A stretch of 40,156 nt of DNA. It comes from Pseudobacteriovorax antillogorgiicola. GTDB lineage: Bacteria > Bdellovibrionota_B > Oligoflexia > Oligoflexales > RGVZ01. The translations under genes and the position numbers were made by a program. The notes below the pieces were generated by a model. It was given only the letters and a program-made list of their open reading frames with translations, was not told the origin of the DNA and ran no database searches. Each line of letters starts with the position of its first letter. The first letter of the stretch is position 1. The stretch is taken from positions 1-40,156 of the forward strand of contig CAMBEK010000015.1 in the NCBI GenBank assembly GCA_945865565.1, in the 5' to 3' direction. Shown here piece by piece: positions 1-8,547 of this stretch.

Positions 1-1
1 C

Positions 2-2428
2 GATGAGTTTCAAGACACCAGCTGGCCGCAGTGGAGTATTTTCAACGAGATTGCCAACGAGGTCCTCTCCGGTGCTGACGAAGTGATTCCTGGCACGGTG
101 TTTCTCGTTGGTGACGAGAAACAGTCCATCTACGGATTTCGCAATAGCGACGCAGAAATCATGGGCATGGCCGCTGCCGAACTGGCGCACCAGGGCGTCC
201 TTGAATCACCGCTTAACCATAGTTTCCGTACGTGCCAAACCGTCTTGGATTTTGTGAATCGAGCCTGCGCTGAAATGCCAGACTTCCCAGATCACGGTGC
301 CGCGATGCTAAAGGGCAAGCCGGTCAATCCTGACATCGGCCGGGTTACGGTTTTGCCGGTTGCGGAAAACGACCCGCCGTTAAAACCAAAGGATTTGGAA
401 ATCATCGAGGCCAGCGCGCTTGCCTGTTGGTTGCGCGATGCCCTGAAGGGAACTGTTGCCCACCCCGTTTTTGACAAGGCCTCTGGAAGTTGGCGATCCC
501 TCGAACCGCGTGACTGTGCGATTTTGTTTCGCGCCAAAGAACGCATGTGGACCGTTGAACGTGCCCTTCAAAAAGAGGGAATTCCGTCGATCCGCGAAGA
601 GTCAGGAAATATTTTCAGCCACCAGGAAGTCGCAGACTGCATGGAACTGATGCGCTTTCTGGCGCGCCCTGGCGACCTGACCGCTTTGCTTGGCGTTGCA
701 AAAAGTCCCTTTATTGGATTACCGGACGAGGTTCTGGCGGACGCCCTCGCTGCTTCAAACGAGGCGCAGCGGAATTCACCCCTGCGCGCGCTCAATGTTC
801 TCCGTGAATTTGAGAATGGAAAATACCGGTCGCGGGTCGATTGGCTTTCGGAAAATTTGAAGAACGTGGGCGTCATCAGGCCTTCGGTCCTCATGGAATC
901 TTGTTTGGTCGCCAGCGATTATCGCGCCAAGGCGAGGGCCGGCCTTACGGTCGTTGAATCCGAGGTTCTGCACAAAAATCTCTCTGATTTTTTAAATTTC
1001 ATCCGCAGCCTCGAGTCTAACTGCGACGATAACCTCCACGCGGTCGGCGCAACCCTGAGGCAAATGGCGGACATGGAAAAGTTGACAACCCCAGGCGGCG
1101 AAAGTCCCCAAGAGGTCAATGCCGTGCGCCTAATGACGGTCCACAAATCCAAAGGCCTTGAATTTCCATTGGTGGCGATCGTGGACACGGCAGCGCCTTG
1201 GGTCTCTGAGCCAAAAGGCTGGCTGAAGATTTCTGATCCAAGCGATTCCCGCGATTCAGGTATGATCTACCTCGGCTCAAAAAAAATGCGTCCCGTAAAC
1301 GACCCCGAAACTGGAATGTTTCTTGAGGTGGCTTTATCCAACGAGGTCGCCGAGGCAAACCGGGTCTGGTATGTCGCCCTGACGCGGGCACGACAATACC
1401 TGATCCTGAGTGGAACAAAGCGCAAAGGCAATCAGCCCCTTGCAGATGCCCTGCAACGGCTGCCTGGAGCGCCACTGATTTCACACGACCGCTGTTCACT
1501 GGCTGTCCAATCTTTCGACCAAACGACGTCCACGCCTTTCACAGTGCGAATTCAGATGCCGCTGCAAAGTGGTGTCATCAACGACAGTGCGACTCCAACG
1601 CTTGATATGCATGCCCTTGTCCTTGAAAGTGAAGGGCTGCGGGAGTTTGAAAGAAAGGATCCTTCGCTGGCGCTCAGGATGACGGGGAAGGCTAAGGATG
1701 ACGAGGCGCGGCAGGATGACGGGCTGGCTAATGACGACGGGATTGGCGAAGCCGCATTTGTTGCAGCGAGCCCCCTACCCCTGCCCTTTGGCGTAAAAAT
1801 TCTTGTTGCCAGCAGGTTCTCCGACAAAAAATCAAAGCCTGAAACTCCGCCAACACCAGCAGATGAAACCAGCGCCCAGGGGAAACGCGATCGCTCAAGC
1901 GCCCTCGAAGGCCGCCTGGCAGCAGCCGTCGGCACCATGGTCCATGCGGGCCTCGAATATGCCGTACGTGGGATTCCGTTCAATCCAGATGCCGTCTGGC
2001 AGGAGATTTGCGACAAGAGCATGCTCGCGGATCGTGACGCAAACGTTCGTGAAGGCATGCGCCAGGCTACCAAACAGCTTGCAGCTGTTCTTACATCCTC
2101 CGTCTGGAAGGATCTTTTGGAACGCTTCCCGCGCCGGCGTGCCGAAGTCCCAGTCGTTTTGCTCGATGCAAAACGAAATTTGAACTCGGGCACCATCGAC
2201 CTTTTGCTCGATGACGGGACGGACGAAAGGGCCCCGGCAAAGGTTATGGTCGTTGATTTCAAAACATCCCACGTCGAAGGCGATCCCGCCCAACACGCGC
2301 GCGAAAGCGGATACTTTGACCAAGTGCGTTCTTACACGGGAACACTGCAGCAGGCTTTTCCGGGCGCAAAAATAGCCGGATGTATTTTCTACACCCGGCT
2401 TTTGCAAACGGTTGCGGTCCCGATTTGA
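2..2428 (+). CDS. AddA/UvrD-type helicase-nuclease, 5' end outside window
   Basis: This is the 3' part (808 codons visible) of a superfamily 1A DNA helicase with a C-terminal nuclease, of the AddA/RecB type used for end resection in recombinational repair. The frame is open from base 2, so the real start lies upstream. Visible motifs, in order, are DEFQDTS (Walker B, motif II) at the very edge, GDEKQSIYGFR (motif III), LNHSFRT (motif IV), VRLMTVHKSKGLEFP (motif V) and VWYVALTRARQ (motif VI). A RecB/AddA-like PD-(D/E)XK nuclease follows, with GTMVHAGLEYA, then GTIDLLL and VVDFKTS in the last quarter. Between the helicase and nuclease parts (about 1653-1743) the frame runs through a copy of the dispersed GGATCCTTCGC/CAGGATGACG repeat, giving a charged, low-complexity linker. 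An AddB partner could lie upstream. Family assignment is firm; AddA versus another UvrD-nuclease subfamily is less sure. Confidence 0.88.
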   Translation, partial: DEFQDTSWPQWSIFNEIANEVLSGADEVIPGTVFLVGDEKQSIYGFRNSDAEIMGMAAAELAHQGVLESPLNHSFRTCQTVLDFVNRACAEMPDFPDHGAAMLKGKPVNPDIGRVTVLPVAENDPPLKPKDLEIIEASALACWLRDALKGTVAHPVFDKASGSWRSLEPRDCAILFRAKERMWTVERALQKEGIPSIREESGNIFSHQEVADCMELMRFLARPGDLTALLGVAKSPFIGLPDEVLADALAASNEAQRNSPLRALNVLREFENGKYRSRVDWLSENLKNVGVIRPSVLMESCLVASDYRAKARAGLTVVESEVLHKNLSDFLNFIRSLESNCDDNLHAVGATLRQMADMEKLTTPGGESPQEVNAVRLMTVHKSKGLEFPLVAIVDTAAPWVSEPKGWLKISDPSDSRDSGMIYLGSKKMRPVNDPETGMFLEVALSNEVAEANRVWYVALTRARQYLILSGTKRKGNQPLADALQRLPGAPLISHDRCSLAVQSFDQTTSTPFTVRIQMPLQSGVINDSATPTLDMHALVLESEGLREFERKDPSLALRMTGKAKDDEARQDDGLANDDGIGEAAFVAASPLPLPFGVKILVASRFSDKKSKPETPPTPADETSAQGKRDRSSALEGRLAAAVGTMVHAGLEYAVRGIPFNPDAVWQEICDKSMLADRDANVREGMRQATKQLAAVLTSSVWKDLLERFPRRRAEVPVVLLDAKRNLNSGTIDLLLDDGTDERAPAKVMVVDFKTSHVEGDPAQHARESGYFDQVRSYTGTLQQAFPGAKIAGCIFYTRLLQTVAVPI
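1653..1743 (+). repeat. Dispersed repeat copy inside the helicase-nuclease CDS
   Basis: The stretch begins AAAGGATCCTTCGCTGG and continues GCGCTCAGGATGACG. It is followed by diverged GATGACG units at about 1695, 1717 and 1731. The same words occur at 18826-18877 and 30466-30591. The reading frame stays open through it, so the repeat is translated into a linker rich in Asp, Lys and Arg between helicase motif VI and the nuclease domain. Confidence 0.7.
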
Positions 2429-2430
2429 TG

Positions 2431-2472
2431 CCTCTGCCTCTACCTCTACCTCTACCTCTACCTCTACCTCTC
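2431..2472. repeat. CCTCTA hexanucleotide microsatellite
   Basis: Seven tandem six-base units (CCTCTG, five CCTCTA, CCTCTC) begin two bases after the stop codon of the helicase-nuclease gene and end 14 bases before the stop codon of the convergent exported-protein gene. The tract lies outside both coding regions. It is the only microsatellite of this kind noticed in the window. Confidence 0.9.
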
Positions 2473-2486
2473 ACACACTTCTTGTT

Positions 2487-3452
2487 TTAGAGCAGCGTGT
2501 AGCTCAAACGGGCCACGTTTTCCCAACGCTTGCCATCAACGCGCTTCTCGTAAATGCCGTCGATGTATTGAAGCGTATCGTTGATAAACAGGACGCGGTC
2601 ATTGACGGCCCAGGTCAGGCGGACCCGGTTGAATGAATTGTTGGAAACGCTGTAACCGGCTTTGCGAACATCCACTCCGGACTCGCTTTCTGCCGATGCC
2701 ACCGCCTCATACTTGGGCATCCACTCCGTATCCACAAAACCACTCAGTGACGCCGTCAGACCCGAGAAACGTGCTGGCTTGAATGTGATCGCAGCAACCG
2801 TCTCATTGCTCATGTTAGGTTCGCGCTTGGTCGTCTGTTCGGTCTGGGTCTTCTCGTCAAACACGAGTCCAAAATCATTTCCAGGGCGTCCAACTTGATT
2901 GTCAACCGGAGCAAATCCAGAACGGCTCGCCGTCTCAATTCCCGGCTCGACGCTCGCCGTCAAGGTCACCGATCCCGCAGGCATTGAAAATTCGCGGCTC
3001 TTGACCTCAGTGTTCAGGGCCATCTTCCCGGTGGTTCCTTTTCCAGCAAACGGAGTGAACACGTCGAGGAAAGGTGTCAGGGAGAAATTGTTGCTGCTAA
3101 ATGCGCTGAGTTCCGCAATGATTTCAGGATTACGCTGCTTGAATTCTGCAGTTTTCGAATCCTTGATCGCGCCAAATGTGACGTTTAAATCCAAGCGGCC
3201 GTTGGCAAGGCGAGTGCCGACTGTCGGGCGAACTTCCATCCGCGGGCTCATGCTGCCAACGGACTCACCATTCATATTCAGATTGAGTCCATGACGGACT
3301 TCGACTCTGGTGTAGGCATTCGTTATGACATCTTGAGCAGATGCACGTTTTTCTGACGTTACATCTGGGGCAGTTTGAGCCGAGGCATTGGTTGCCAACA
3401 GCAAAAGGAAGGCATTGGCGGAAACGGCAAGCGATGTGGCAACGATACGCAT
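2487..3452 (-). CDS. Exported protein, probable outer-membrane beta-barrel
   Basis: A 321-residue protein of unknown function. The N-terminus is a clear Sec signal peptide: basic MR, a hydrophobic run with LLLLA, then NASA before a likely cleavage site at Q-T-A-P. The mature part is rich in Ser, Thr, Asn and alternating hydrophobic residues, with phrases such as VRLTWAVNDRVLF and a C-terminal RLSYTLL strand, which fits a beta-barrel or periplasmic beta protein. The start ATG is preceded by a G-rich run (GGGGGG) about ten bases upstream that may act as the ribosome site. It converges on the helicase-nuclease gene across the CCTCTA repeat. No family was recognised; the barrel reading is inference from composition. 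Confidence 0.75.
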   Translation of the reverse strand: MRIVATSLAVSANAFLLLLATNASAQTAPDVTSEKRASAQDVITNAYTRVEVRHGLNLNMNGESVGSMSPRMEVRPTVGTRLANGRLDLNVTFGAIKDSKTAEFKQRNPEIIAELSAFSSNNFSLTPFLDVFTPFAGKGTTGKMALNTEVKSREFSMPAGSVTLTASVEPGIETASRSGFAPVDNQVGRPGNDFGLVFDEKTQTEQTTKREPNMSNETVAAITFKPARFSGLTASLSGFVDTEWMPKYEAVASAESESGVDVRKAGYSVSNNSFNRVRLTWAVNDRVLFINDTLQYIDGIYEKRVDGKRWENVARLSYTLL

Positions 3453-3563
3453 AAGCTAACCCCCCGAAAACATTAAATAAAAAACGAAATATCCGCGTGC
3501 TGATTGGGCAAAACATAGAGTTGCTTCATTTATCATTTATTCTATGATTTTGAAAGAATTATT
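3453..3563. other. AT-rich intergenic strip with short direct repeats
   Basis: This short AT-rich spacer lies between the exported-protein gene and the end of dusB. It holds two near-copies of TTATTCTATGA (about 3537-3547 and 3559-3569); the second runs into the dusB stop region, followed by a diverged ATTGTATGAT. It is the likely promoter region of the exported-protein gene. No clear -35/-10 pair was assigned. Confidence 0.35.
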
Positions 3564-4685
3564 CTATGAATTGTATGATTGAGGGCCATCGTCACCAACA
3601 CCGCGGTCGAGCTGGCGATCCATGTCATACTTCGGATCCCAAACAAAGCGCTGGCCGCCTGAAGCCGCACCTTCTTCGTCACCACCGCCGGCAACCGGAA
3701 AGCGCTGCGTGATTCCACTGGCCAGAAGTTCCTCGTGGAACTCCTGAACCATGCTCAAGCAATCATGAATCAATTCTGACGTATTGATGCGCTCGCGAAG
3801 TTTTTTTGCGCCGGGCCAGCCTTTGGCGTACCACAGCAGGTGCTTGCGCATGCACAAAGCCCCGGCTCCACCAGCCCCATAAGCTTCTTTTTGCCACGTC
3901 AAATGATCGGTCACGGCCTGAAGCCACTCGTCGGGACCGACTTCTGTTTTACCCGATAGGATCTCGCGGAAAATCCACGGATTCCCCAAGGCGCCGCGGC
4001 TGACCATCACGCCATCGACTCCCGTGCGTTCGCGCATCTGCAGGGCATCGGCACGGCAGAAGATGTTGCCGTTGCCAAAAACAGGTATCGTCAGGCGCCG
4101 CTTTACGGCGGCCATGGTTACCAAATCAACCGGATAGCTGTAATCCTCGCTGCGCAGGCGGCCGTGGACGGTAATCCAATGCGCCCCACCTTTTTCGGCC
4201 GCATCGGCGACTTCAAAAATCGTGACCTGCGACCGGTCCCAACCCAAACGGACCTTCACCGACAGTGGCTTGTCGGTCGCCTGGCGCGCCAAGCGGACCG
4301 TCTCATAAACCCGGTCAGGTTCCTTGAGGATCGCGCTCCCGCTGCCTGATTTGACCACTTTGGGCACCGGGCAGCCCATGTTGATATCGATCGTGTCAAA
4401 AGGCTGCTTGTCTAAAATCTCAATGGCCCGCGCCACATCATCGGCGGAACCGCCAGTGATCTGTACGCCGAGGATTGCTTCGTCGGCATGACGAGCCATC
4501 ATCTCGAAAGTACGCTTGCTCGTATAAAGTATCGCCTTGGCGGACAGCATTTCCACATAAGTAAGGGATGCCCCATCGCGCGCACAAACCCGGCGGAACG
4601 GATGGTCCGACACTCCGGCCAGGGGGGCCAGAAGTACCGGAAATTCCGGAAATCCAAGTTTATCGAAAGCGGGGATGCGGGCCAT
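3564..4685 (-). CDS. dusB: tRNA-dihydrouridine synthase (DusB-like)
   Basis: A 373-residue flavoenzyme that reduces uridine to dihydrouridine in tRNA, using FMN and NADPH in the cytoplasm. The TIM-barrel opens with FPVLLAPLAGVSDHPFRR, the usual Dus N-terminal strand. The signature DINMGCPVPKVVKSGSGSA contains the expected catalytic Cys. Downstream are VKVRLGW, ITVHGR, IPVFGNGNI and GVMVSRGALGNPWIFRE, the FMN-phosphate-binding end of the barrel. Length and motif wording fit the DusB/NifR3 branch. The C-terminal 40 residues are Gly-rich and not recognisable. The ribosome site before the ATG is weak. The gene follows the CPBP protease gene on the same strand with a gap of about 40 bases, so the two may be co-transcribed. 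Confidence 0.93.
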   Translation of the reverse strand: MARIPAFDKLGFPEFPVLLAPLAGVSDHPFRRVCARDGASLTYVEMLSAKAILYTSKRTFEMMARHADEAILGVQITGGSADDVARAIEILDKQPFDTIDINMGCPVPKVVKSGSGSAILKEPDRVYETVRLARQATDKPLSVKVRLGWDRSQVTIFEVADAAEKGGAHWITVHGRLRSEDYSYPVDLVTMAAVKRRLTIPVFGNGNIFCRADALQMRERTGVDGVMVSRGALGNPWIFREILSGKTEVGPDEWLQAVTDHLTWQKEAYGAGGAGALCMRKHLLWYAKGWPGAKKLRERINTSELIHDCLSMVQEFHEELLASGITQRFPVAGGGDEEGAASGGQRFVWDPKYDMDRQLDRGVGDDGPQSYNS

Positions 4686-4726
4686 TTAAATATTCTTGTC
4701 TGAAAAAGCTTCGTTAAAACATTCGA

Positions 4727-5674
4727 TCAAAATACGAGCGAAATAGGAGGCAGGTTGAGGGCCGGGGTTTTGAGTACCGTTCGCCCTGCGCGCTGGCTTG
4801 CATTCAGGTCGACTTCGCGCCGGGAATATAGAGCCAGGAAATTGAAAACATCCCACCACGTATGGATGAAAGCGGCTTCGCCCAAACTCCAACCGTTTCG
4901 CTGCGTCACATAGCCCAGGTGGTAACCCAAAAGCAACTGTGGAATCGGAATGGAGTTGGATCCCAAATGAGCCAGGGCAAAAAGCAATGATTGCGAGGCG
5001 TTGGACATCACGTCTCCGCCAACATATTCCCGCATCAGCGGCATCATCCAGCCGCGAAACAAGGCCTCCTCGTGGGTTCCAGCCAAATGGGAAAAAGCAC
5101 CGCCAAAGGCGTAGTCGCTGCCACGCAAGGCCACTTTTTGATAGCCCTCGACATCCAATCGCACTGAGGCCACGGCAACAGCGCCCATGAGTCCGAGTGG
5201 GATATAAGTCGTCGGGCGGGCCAGATAACCGAAATCGAACGGCGCAAGTACCGTGTTCTGAACCGTAACTTTCTCCCTGAGAAACTCATATTGGCCGTCC
5301 TCGCGCCGTGAATCGGCAGCGCCGCGAAAGGCATGCAACGCACTGTAACTTCCCGCCGCAAAGGAAAGCTGTCCGCCCAGGAGGTAACGCCGCTCGGTGT
5401 CGTCTCGACTATCAATCCCTGTCTTTGTGGCACCCTCTTCTGGGACGCCACGGGCCTCGATGGCTTTTTTGGCGGAAGAGGCAAGCAGCCCACCACCCAG
5501 CCAAATTCCTGAATAGGCCGCTGCCGCGCCATATTCTTCCTGCCTCCACTGCTCAAAGCCGGGCAAAAGAAGACTCACGGCCGGTGCCCAGATGTCGCTC
5601 CTGGGTTCTGCGCAAACGGGCGTTGAGGCAAGTCCCACGGCGATCAAAATCTGGCCAATCAGAATACGGGGCAT
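4727..5674 (-). CDS. CPBP-family intramembrane metalloprotease with signal peptide
   Basis: A 315-residue membrane protein with the three conserved motifs of the CPBP (CAAX protease and bacteriocin-processing, formerly Abi) family: EEALFR (EExxxR) near residue 200, FALAH (FxxxH) near 235, and HTWWD (HxxxD/N) near 275. These residues bind zinc and cleave within the membrane in known members. The start chosen (MPRILIGQ) opens a hydrophobic signal-like segment ending VCAEP. The longer open frame upstream runs antisense into serS and is rejected. Hydrophobic segments such as YIPLGLMGAVAVASV flank the motifs. The gene diverges from serS with 100 bases between starts. The substrate is unknown; peptide or prenyl-protein processing is only a family-level expectation. 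Confidence 0.82.
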   Translation of the reverse strand: MPRILIGQILIAVGLASTPVCAEPRSDIWAPAVSLLLPGFEQWRQEEYGAAAAYSGIWLGGGLLASSAKKAIEARGVPEEGATKTGIDSRDDTERRYLLGGQLSFAAGSYSALHAFRGAADSRREDGQYEFLREKVTVQNTVLAPFDFGYLARPTTYIPLGLMGAVAVASVRLDVEGYQKVALRGSDYAFGGAFSHLAGTHEEALFRGWMMPLMREYVGGDVMSNASQSLLFALAHLGSNSIPIPQLLLGYHLGYVTQRNGWSLGEAAFIHTWWDVFNFLALYSRREVDLNASQRAGRTVLKTPALNLPPISLVF

Positions 5675-5774
5675 GAAGTTCACTGAAGGTCTCCAGTTTG
5701 CGACAGAACAATTTGCCGATATAGTAGCCGTTCGAGGACGTCTATTCAGCCTTAATTTCAGACCGGTGGCCAGC

Positions 5775-7052
5775 ATGCTTGACATCAAATTCATTCGTGA
5801 AAATCCAGACCTGGTCGCCAAGGGCGCAAAAGACAAGAACCTCAAGATCGACATTGCAAAACTCCTGGAGCTGGACGCGACAGTCCGCAGCATGCAGGCC
5901 GAAACGGAAACCTTGCAGTCCGAACGCAACCGCCTCTCAAAAACCATAGCCCAGGCTGCGGCGACCGAGCGCGAAACTTTGAAAGCTCAAGTCCAAGGCC
6001 TCAAAGCACGCATGGACGAAATCGCGCCAAATCTAGACGCCTCACGCAGCGAATTCAACGCCATGATGCTCCTTGTTCCCGCGCCGGCCCGGGCCGATGT
6101 CCCAATCGGTCGCGACGACACGGAAAATGTTGAAGTGAAACGCTCGGGCACCATCCCGAAATTTGATTTCGAGCCGCTTGATCACGCGATCGTGGGGGAA
6201 AAACTTGGGATCGTTGATTTTGCACGCGGCGTGAAACTTGCGGGCAGCCGGTCTTACATCCTGAAGGGCGACGGCGCGCGGCTGGAGCAAGCCGTGTTGC
6301 GTTTCACGTTCGACAAGTTGTGCGAGCGTGGCTACACGCCACTGACGGTGCCTGTTCTCGTTAAAGAAGAGGCCATGATTGGCACCGGGTATTTTCCAAC
6401 CGGACGCGACCAGGCCTACTACGTTGAAAAAGACGAACGTGCTTTAGTTGGCACCGCTGAAGTCAGTCTGACCAGCTACTACAGCGGGGAAATCCTGCAG
6501 GAATCTGAACTCCCTTGCCGCATCATGGCGTGGAGTTCTTGTTTCCGTCGCGAAGCCGGGACGTATGGCAAAGACACCAAGGGGCTTTACCGCGTTCACC
6601 AGTTCCAAAAAATCGAACAAGTGATCATCGCCCCCGCCGACAATGAAGCGTCAGAAAAACTTCACGATGAACTATTGAAAAACGCCGAGGATGTCTTGCA
6701 GGCATTGGGTCTCGCCTACCGCGTCGTCTATGTCTGCACCGGTGATTTGGGCCAAGGCCAGGTCCGCAAGCACGACATCGAAACCTGGATGCCTTCGCGC
6801 AAGGCCTACAGCGAGACTCACAGTTGTTCCACCTTTCATGACTTCCAAGCGCGTCGCTTGCAGATGCGTTACCGGACGAAGTCGGGCGAAGTCAAAACCT
6901 GTTACACCCTGAACAACACGGCAATCGCAACGCCGCGCGTTTTGATTCCACTCCTTGAGTGTTATCAGCAAGCCGACGGCAGCGTAAAAATCCCCGACGT
7001 CCTCGTGCCCTACATGCAGGGACAAAAAATTATCGCCCTCCAGCGCGGCTAA
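5775..7052 (+). CDS. serS: Seryl-tRNA synthetase
   Basis: A 425-residue class II aminoacyl-tRNA synthetase that charges tRNA-Ser. The chosen ATG begins MLDIKFIRENPDLVAKG, the standard SerRS N-terminus. A long charged alpha-helical region follows (roughly residues 30-100, the tRNA-binding coiled-coil arm). Motif 2 is CFRREAGTYGKDTKGLYRVHQF. Motif 3 falls in the C-terminal LNNTAIATPRVLIPLLE. Length is normal. The open frame extends 61 codons further upstream, but that extension overlaps the divergent CPBP gene and lacks SerRS features. The stop is ten bases from the end of the convergent lipoprotein gene, with no obvious terminator between. Confidence 0.97.
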   Translation: MLDIKFIRENPDLVAKGAKDKNLKIDIAKLLELDATVRSMQAETETLQSERNRLSKTIAQAAATERETLKAQVQGLKARMDEIAPNLDASRSEFNAMMLLVPAPARADVPIGRDDTENVEVKRSGTIPKFDFEPLDHAIVGEKLGIVDFARGVKLAGSRSYILKGDGARLEQAVLRFTFDKLCERGYTPLTVPVLVKEEAMIGTGYFPTGRDQAYYVEKDERALVGTAEVSLTSYYSGEILQESELPCRIMAWSSCFRREAGTYGKDTKGLYRVHQFQKIEQVIIAPADNEASEKLHDELLKNAEDVLQALGLAYRVVYVCTGDLGQGQVRKHDIETWMPSRKAYSETHSCSTFHDFQARRLQMRYRTKSGEVKTCYTLNNTAIATPRVLIPLLECYQQADGSVKIPDVLVPYMQGQKIIALQRG

Positions 7053-7061
7053 TGACGAGCA

Positions 7062-8093
7062 TCACTGACCTGTGGTCCGGCAGACGTTGGGCAGGATCTG
7101 TGCCCACTGCGGGTTATACATGCTGACTGGGGTGCGACCATTGTCACCGCAACCAGCAACAGGGTTATAGATGACTTCGAGCGTCGAACCGGCCTTGAAT
7201 GGCATTTCGTAGGTCGGTTGCTGGCTGATACGCAGATGAGTAACCCACGAGTAAGATCCAGGGCCAGTGATGCGAATGGTCATGTCTGCGTCACAAGCAC
7301 TTCGCTGCGTGATAACACCGGCGATGGTCTGGTCCACAAGGGAAACGACCGATCCTGGGCTGACGGCAACCTTGCCAGTGAAACACAAAACAGCATCATT
7401 GAAGTCCTTGTCACCGCTGAACGGATGATCTTCGAAATTAACCCCGACGCGTACCGCTGCGACTCCCGGGACAACCTGAACTGGAATGACCTTTGTGTCA
7501 TCTCCAGTCGACACGATGACTTGAGTCTGACCCGGATTGCCACCGACGATAACGATCTGGTTGGGTTGGCTTCCGTTGTTGGGGTTCGCGACCCAAGGGT
7601 TGTTGCTGCTCGAAGTTACCTCGCCCGCCTGCGGCTGACGTGCGCCACTGCCATCATCGACAGAAACTGTGATGACACGCGACTCCCCCTCCGTCACGAC
7701 TACCGGGGACGTATCAACAATGACACGAACCGGGCTTGGAACGGGGGTTGGAACGGGGGTTGGAACCGGAGTCGGGACGGGAGTTGGATTGGGCACGACA
7801 ACAACCGGGTCCACAGGCGGCACAAAAGGATCGATATCAGCCGCTCCATGATCAAGGCCGTTGTCCACGGAAGGCTCAGCTGGTGATTCCACAACCGGAC
7901 CGGCTTGGAACTCTGTAGGTTCAAAGGATGGGTAGGACTCTGCCACCAAGGCATCGGCCTCTTGGTCGATACCTACTCGCGCAGCCGCGGTTTCCTTATT
8001 TACGAACGCTGACTCGTCGCCACAGGAAACAATATACACGGCGAGTACAACTGGACCTAGCCGCATCAGGCGGCGGTGGACGCGGGACAACAT
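7062..8093 (-). CDS. Lipoprotein with proline repeat linker and DUF4114-like domain
   Basis: A 343-residue predicted lipoprotein. The start at MLSRVHRR is supported by TTGGAGGAACGAATC just upstream; an in-frame start ten codons earlier has no such site. The signal peptide ends in a lipobox-like IVSC, so Cys would be lipidated. An acidic region follows, then a PT/PV repeat linker encoded by a 12-base tandem repeat. The next part resembles an Ig-like domain (VVVTEGESRVITVSV). The C-terminal domain contains NFEDHPFSGDKDFNDAVL, the acidic, probably calcium-binding motif of DUF4114-type domains. It is likely tethered to the membrane and displayed in the periplasm or at the surface. The role is unknown. 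Confidence 0.78.
   Translation of the reverse strand: MLSRVHRRLMRLGPVVLAVYIVSCGDESAFVNKETAAARVGIDQEADALVAESYPSFEPTEFQAGPVVESPAEPSVDNGLDHGAADIDPFVPPVDPVVVVPNPTPVPTPVPTPVPTPVPSPVRVIVDTSPVVVTEGESRVITVSVDDGSGARQPQAGEVTSSSNNPWVANPNNGSQPNQIVIVGGNPGQTQVIVSTGDDTKVIPVQVVPGVAAVRVGVNFEDHPFSGDKDFNDAVLCFTGKVAVSPGSVVSLVDQTIAGVITQRSACDADMTIRITGPGSYSWVTHLRISQQPTYEMPFKAGSTLEVIYNPVAGCGDNGRTPVSMYNPQWAQILPNVCRTTGQ
7736..7793. repeat. 12-base tandem repeat coding a PTPV linker
   Basis: Nearly five units of TTGGAACGGGGG, the last ones diverged, encode the Pro-Thr-Pro-Val repeat of the lipoprotein on the minus strand. The unit is a multiple of three, so copy number change would alter only linker length. Confidence 0.85.
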
Positions 8094-8547
8094 GATTCGT
8101 TCCTCCAAGACGTCCGGTCGCAACGACGACCGGCGCGATGGGAATATCGGATTCCCGGAATATTCTTTAGAGATTTTTGAAATACAAGATTAAACCCCAT
8201 CGCTTTCGATTGGTTACGCAACACAAACCAGACCGGACAGTTGGCGTTACGGGTACCGGCCTGCAGGCGGAGGGGATTTCTCTATTAACTGTTCCCATTT
8301 AAGGCAACGGAATCACCCTGTCAGCATCGTCCATCAACCAATCAAATCAACAACAGGACACGGTCATCACGCTAACCATACCCATAGTTTCCCGACTCCA
8401 ATACACTTTCACACGCCGCAACCCACGGAACCCACACCTTTATCGCGGATTTTGTTGATTTACCCCTAAAGCCTGGCCCGTCGCATCCGAAACTCCTGAT
8501 GCCAGCCAAGGCCATGTGGCCACTTGGCATTTAGAGGAGAACGCATC
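8094..8547. other. Divergent intergenic region with two hairpins
   Basis: This 454-base spacer separates two divergent lipoprotein genes and should carry both promoters. A perfect seven-pair hairpin (CCGGTCG/CGACCGG, six-base loop) lies at 8114-8133 in the leader of the minus-strand gene. A second hairpin lies at 8499-8530 before the plus-strand gene. No tRNA-like fold or extra gene was seen. Confidence 0.5.
8499..8530 (+). promoter_or_regulatory. Hairpin next to the ribosome site of the small lipoprotein gene
   Basis: The arms ATGCCA...GGCCA and TGGCC...TGGCAT can pair around a short loop, with an internal asymmetric loop. The right arm ends two or three bases before AGAGGAG, the ribosome site of the gene starting at 8548. 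It could modulate translation or protect the mRNA 5' end. It is inferred from sequence only. Confidence 0.4.

Noticed and set aside
1552-2262. Long minus-strand frame (236 codons) antisense to the helicase-nuclease gene
   Set aside because: It mirrors the codon pattern of a gene with clear helicase and nuclease motifs, is Ser/Arg-rich and has no domain.
2259-2474. Minus-strand frame with an RGRGRG N-terminus
   Set aside because: The Arg-Gly run is only the CCTCTA microsatellite read in reverse; the rest is antisense to the nuclease domain.
5592-5774. N-terminal extension of serS
   Set aside because: It overlaps the divergent protease gene; the family start MLDIKFIREN is at 5775.
5675-5947. 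N-terminal extension of the CPBP protease
   Set aside because: It is antisense to the serS start and places the evident signal peptide in the interior.
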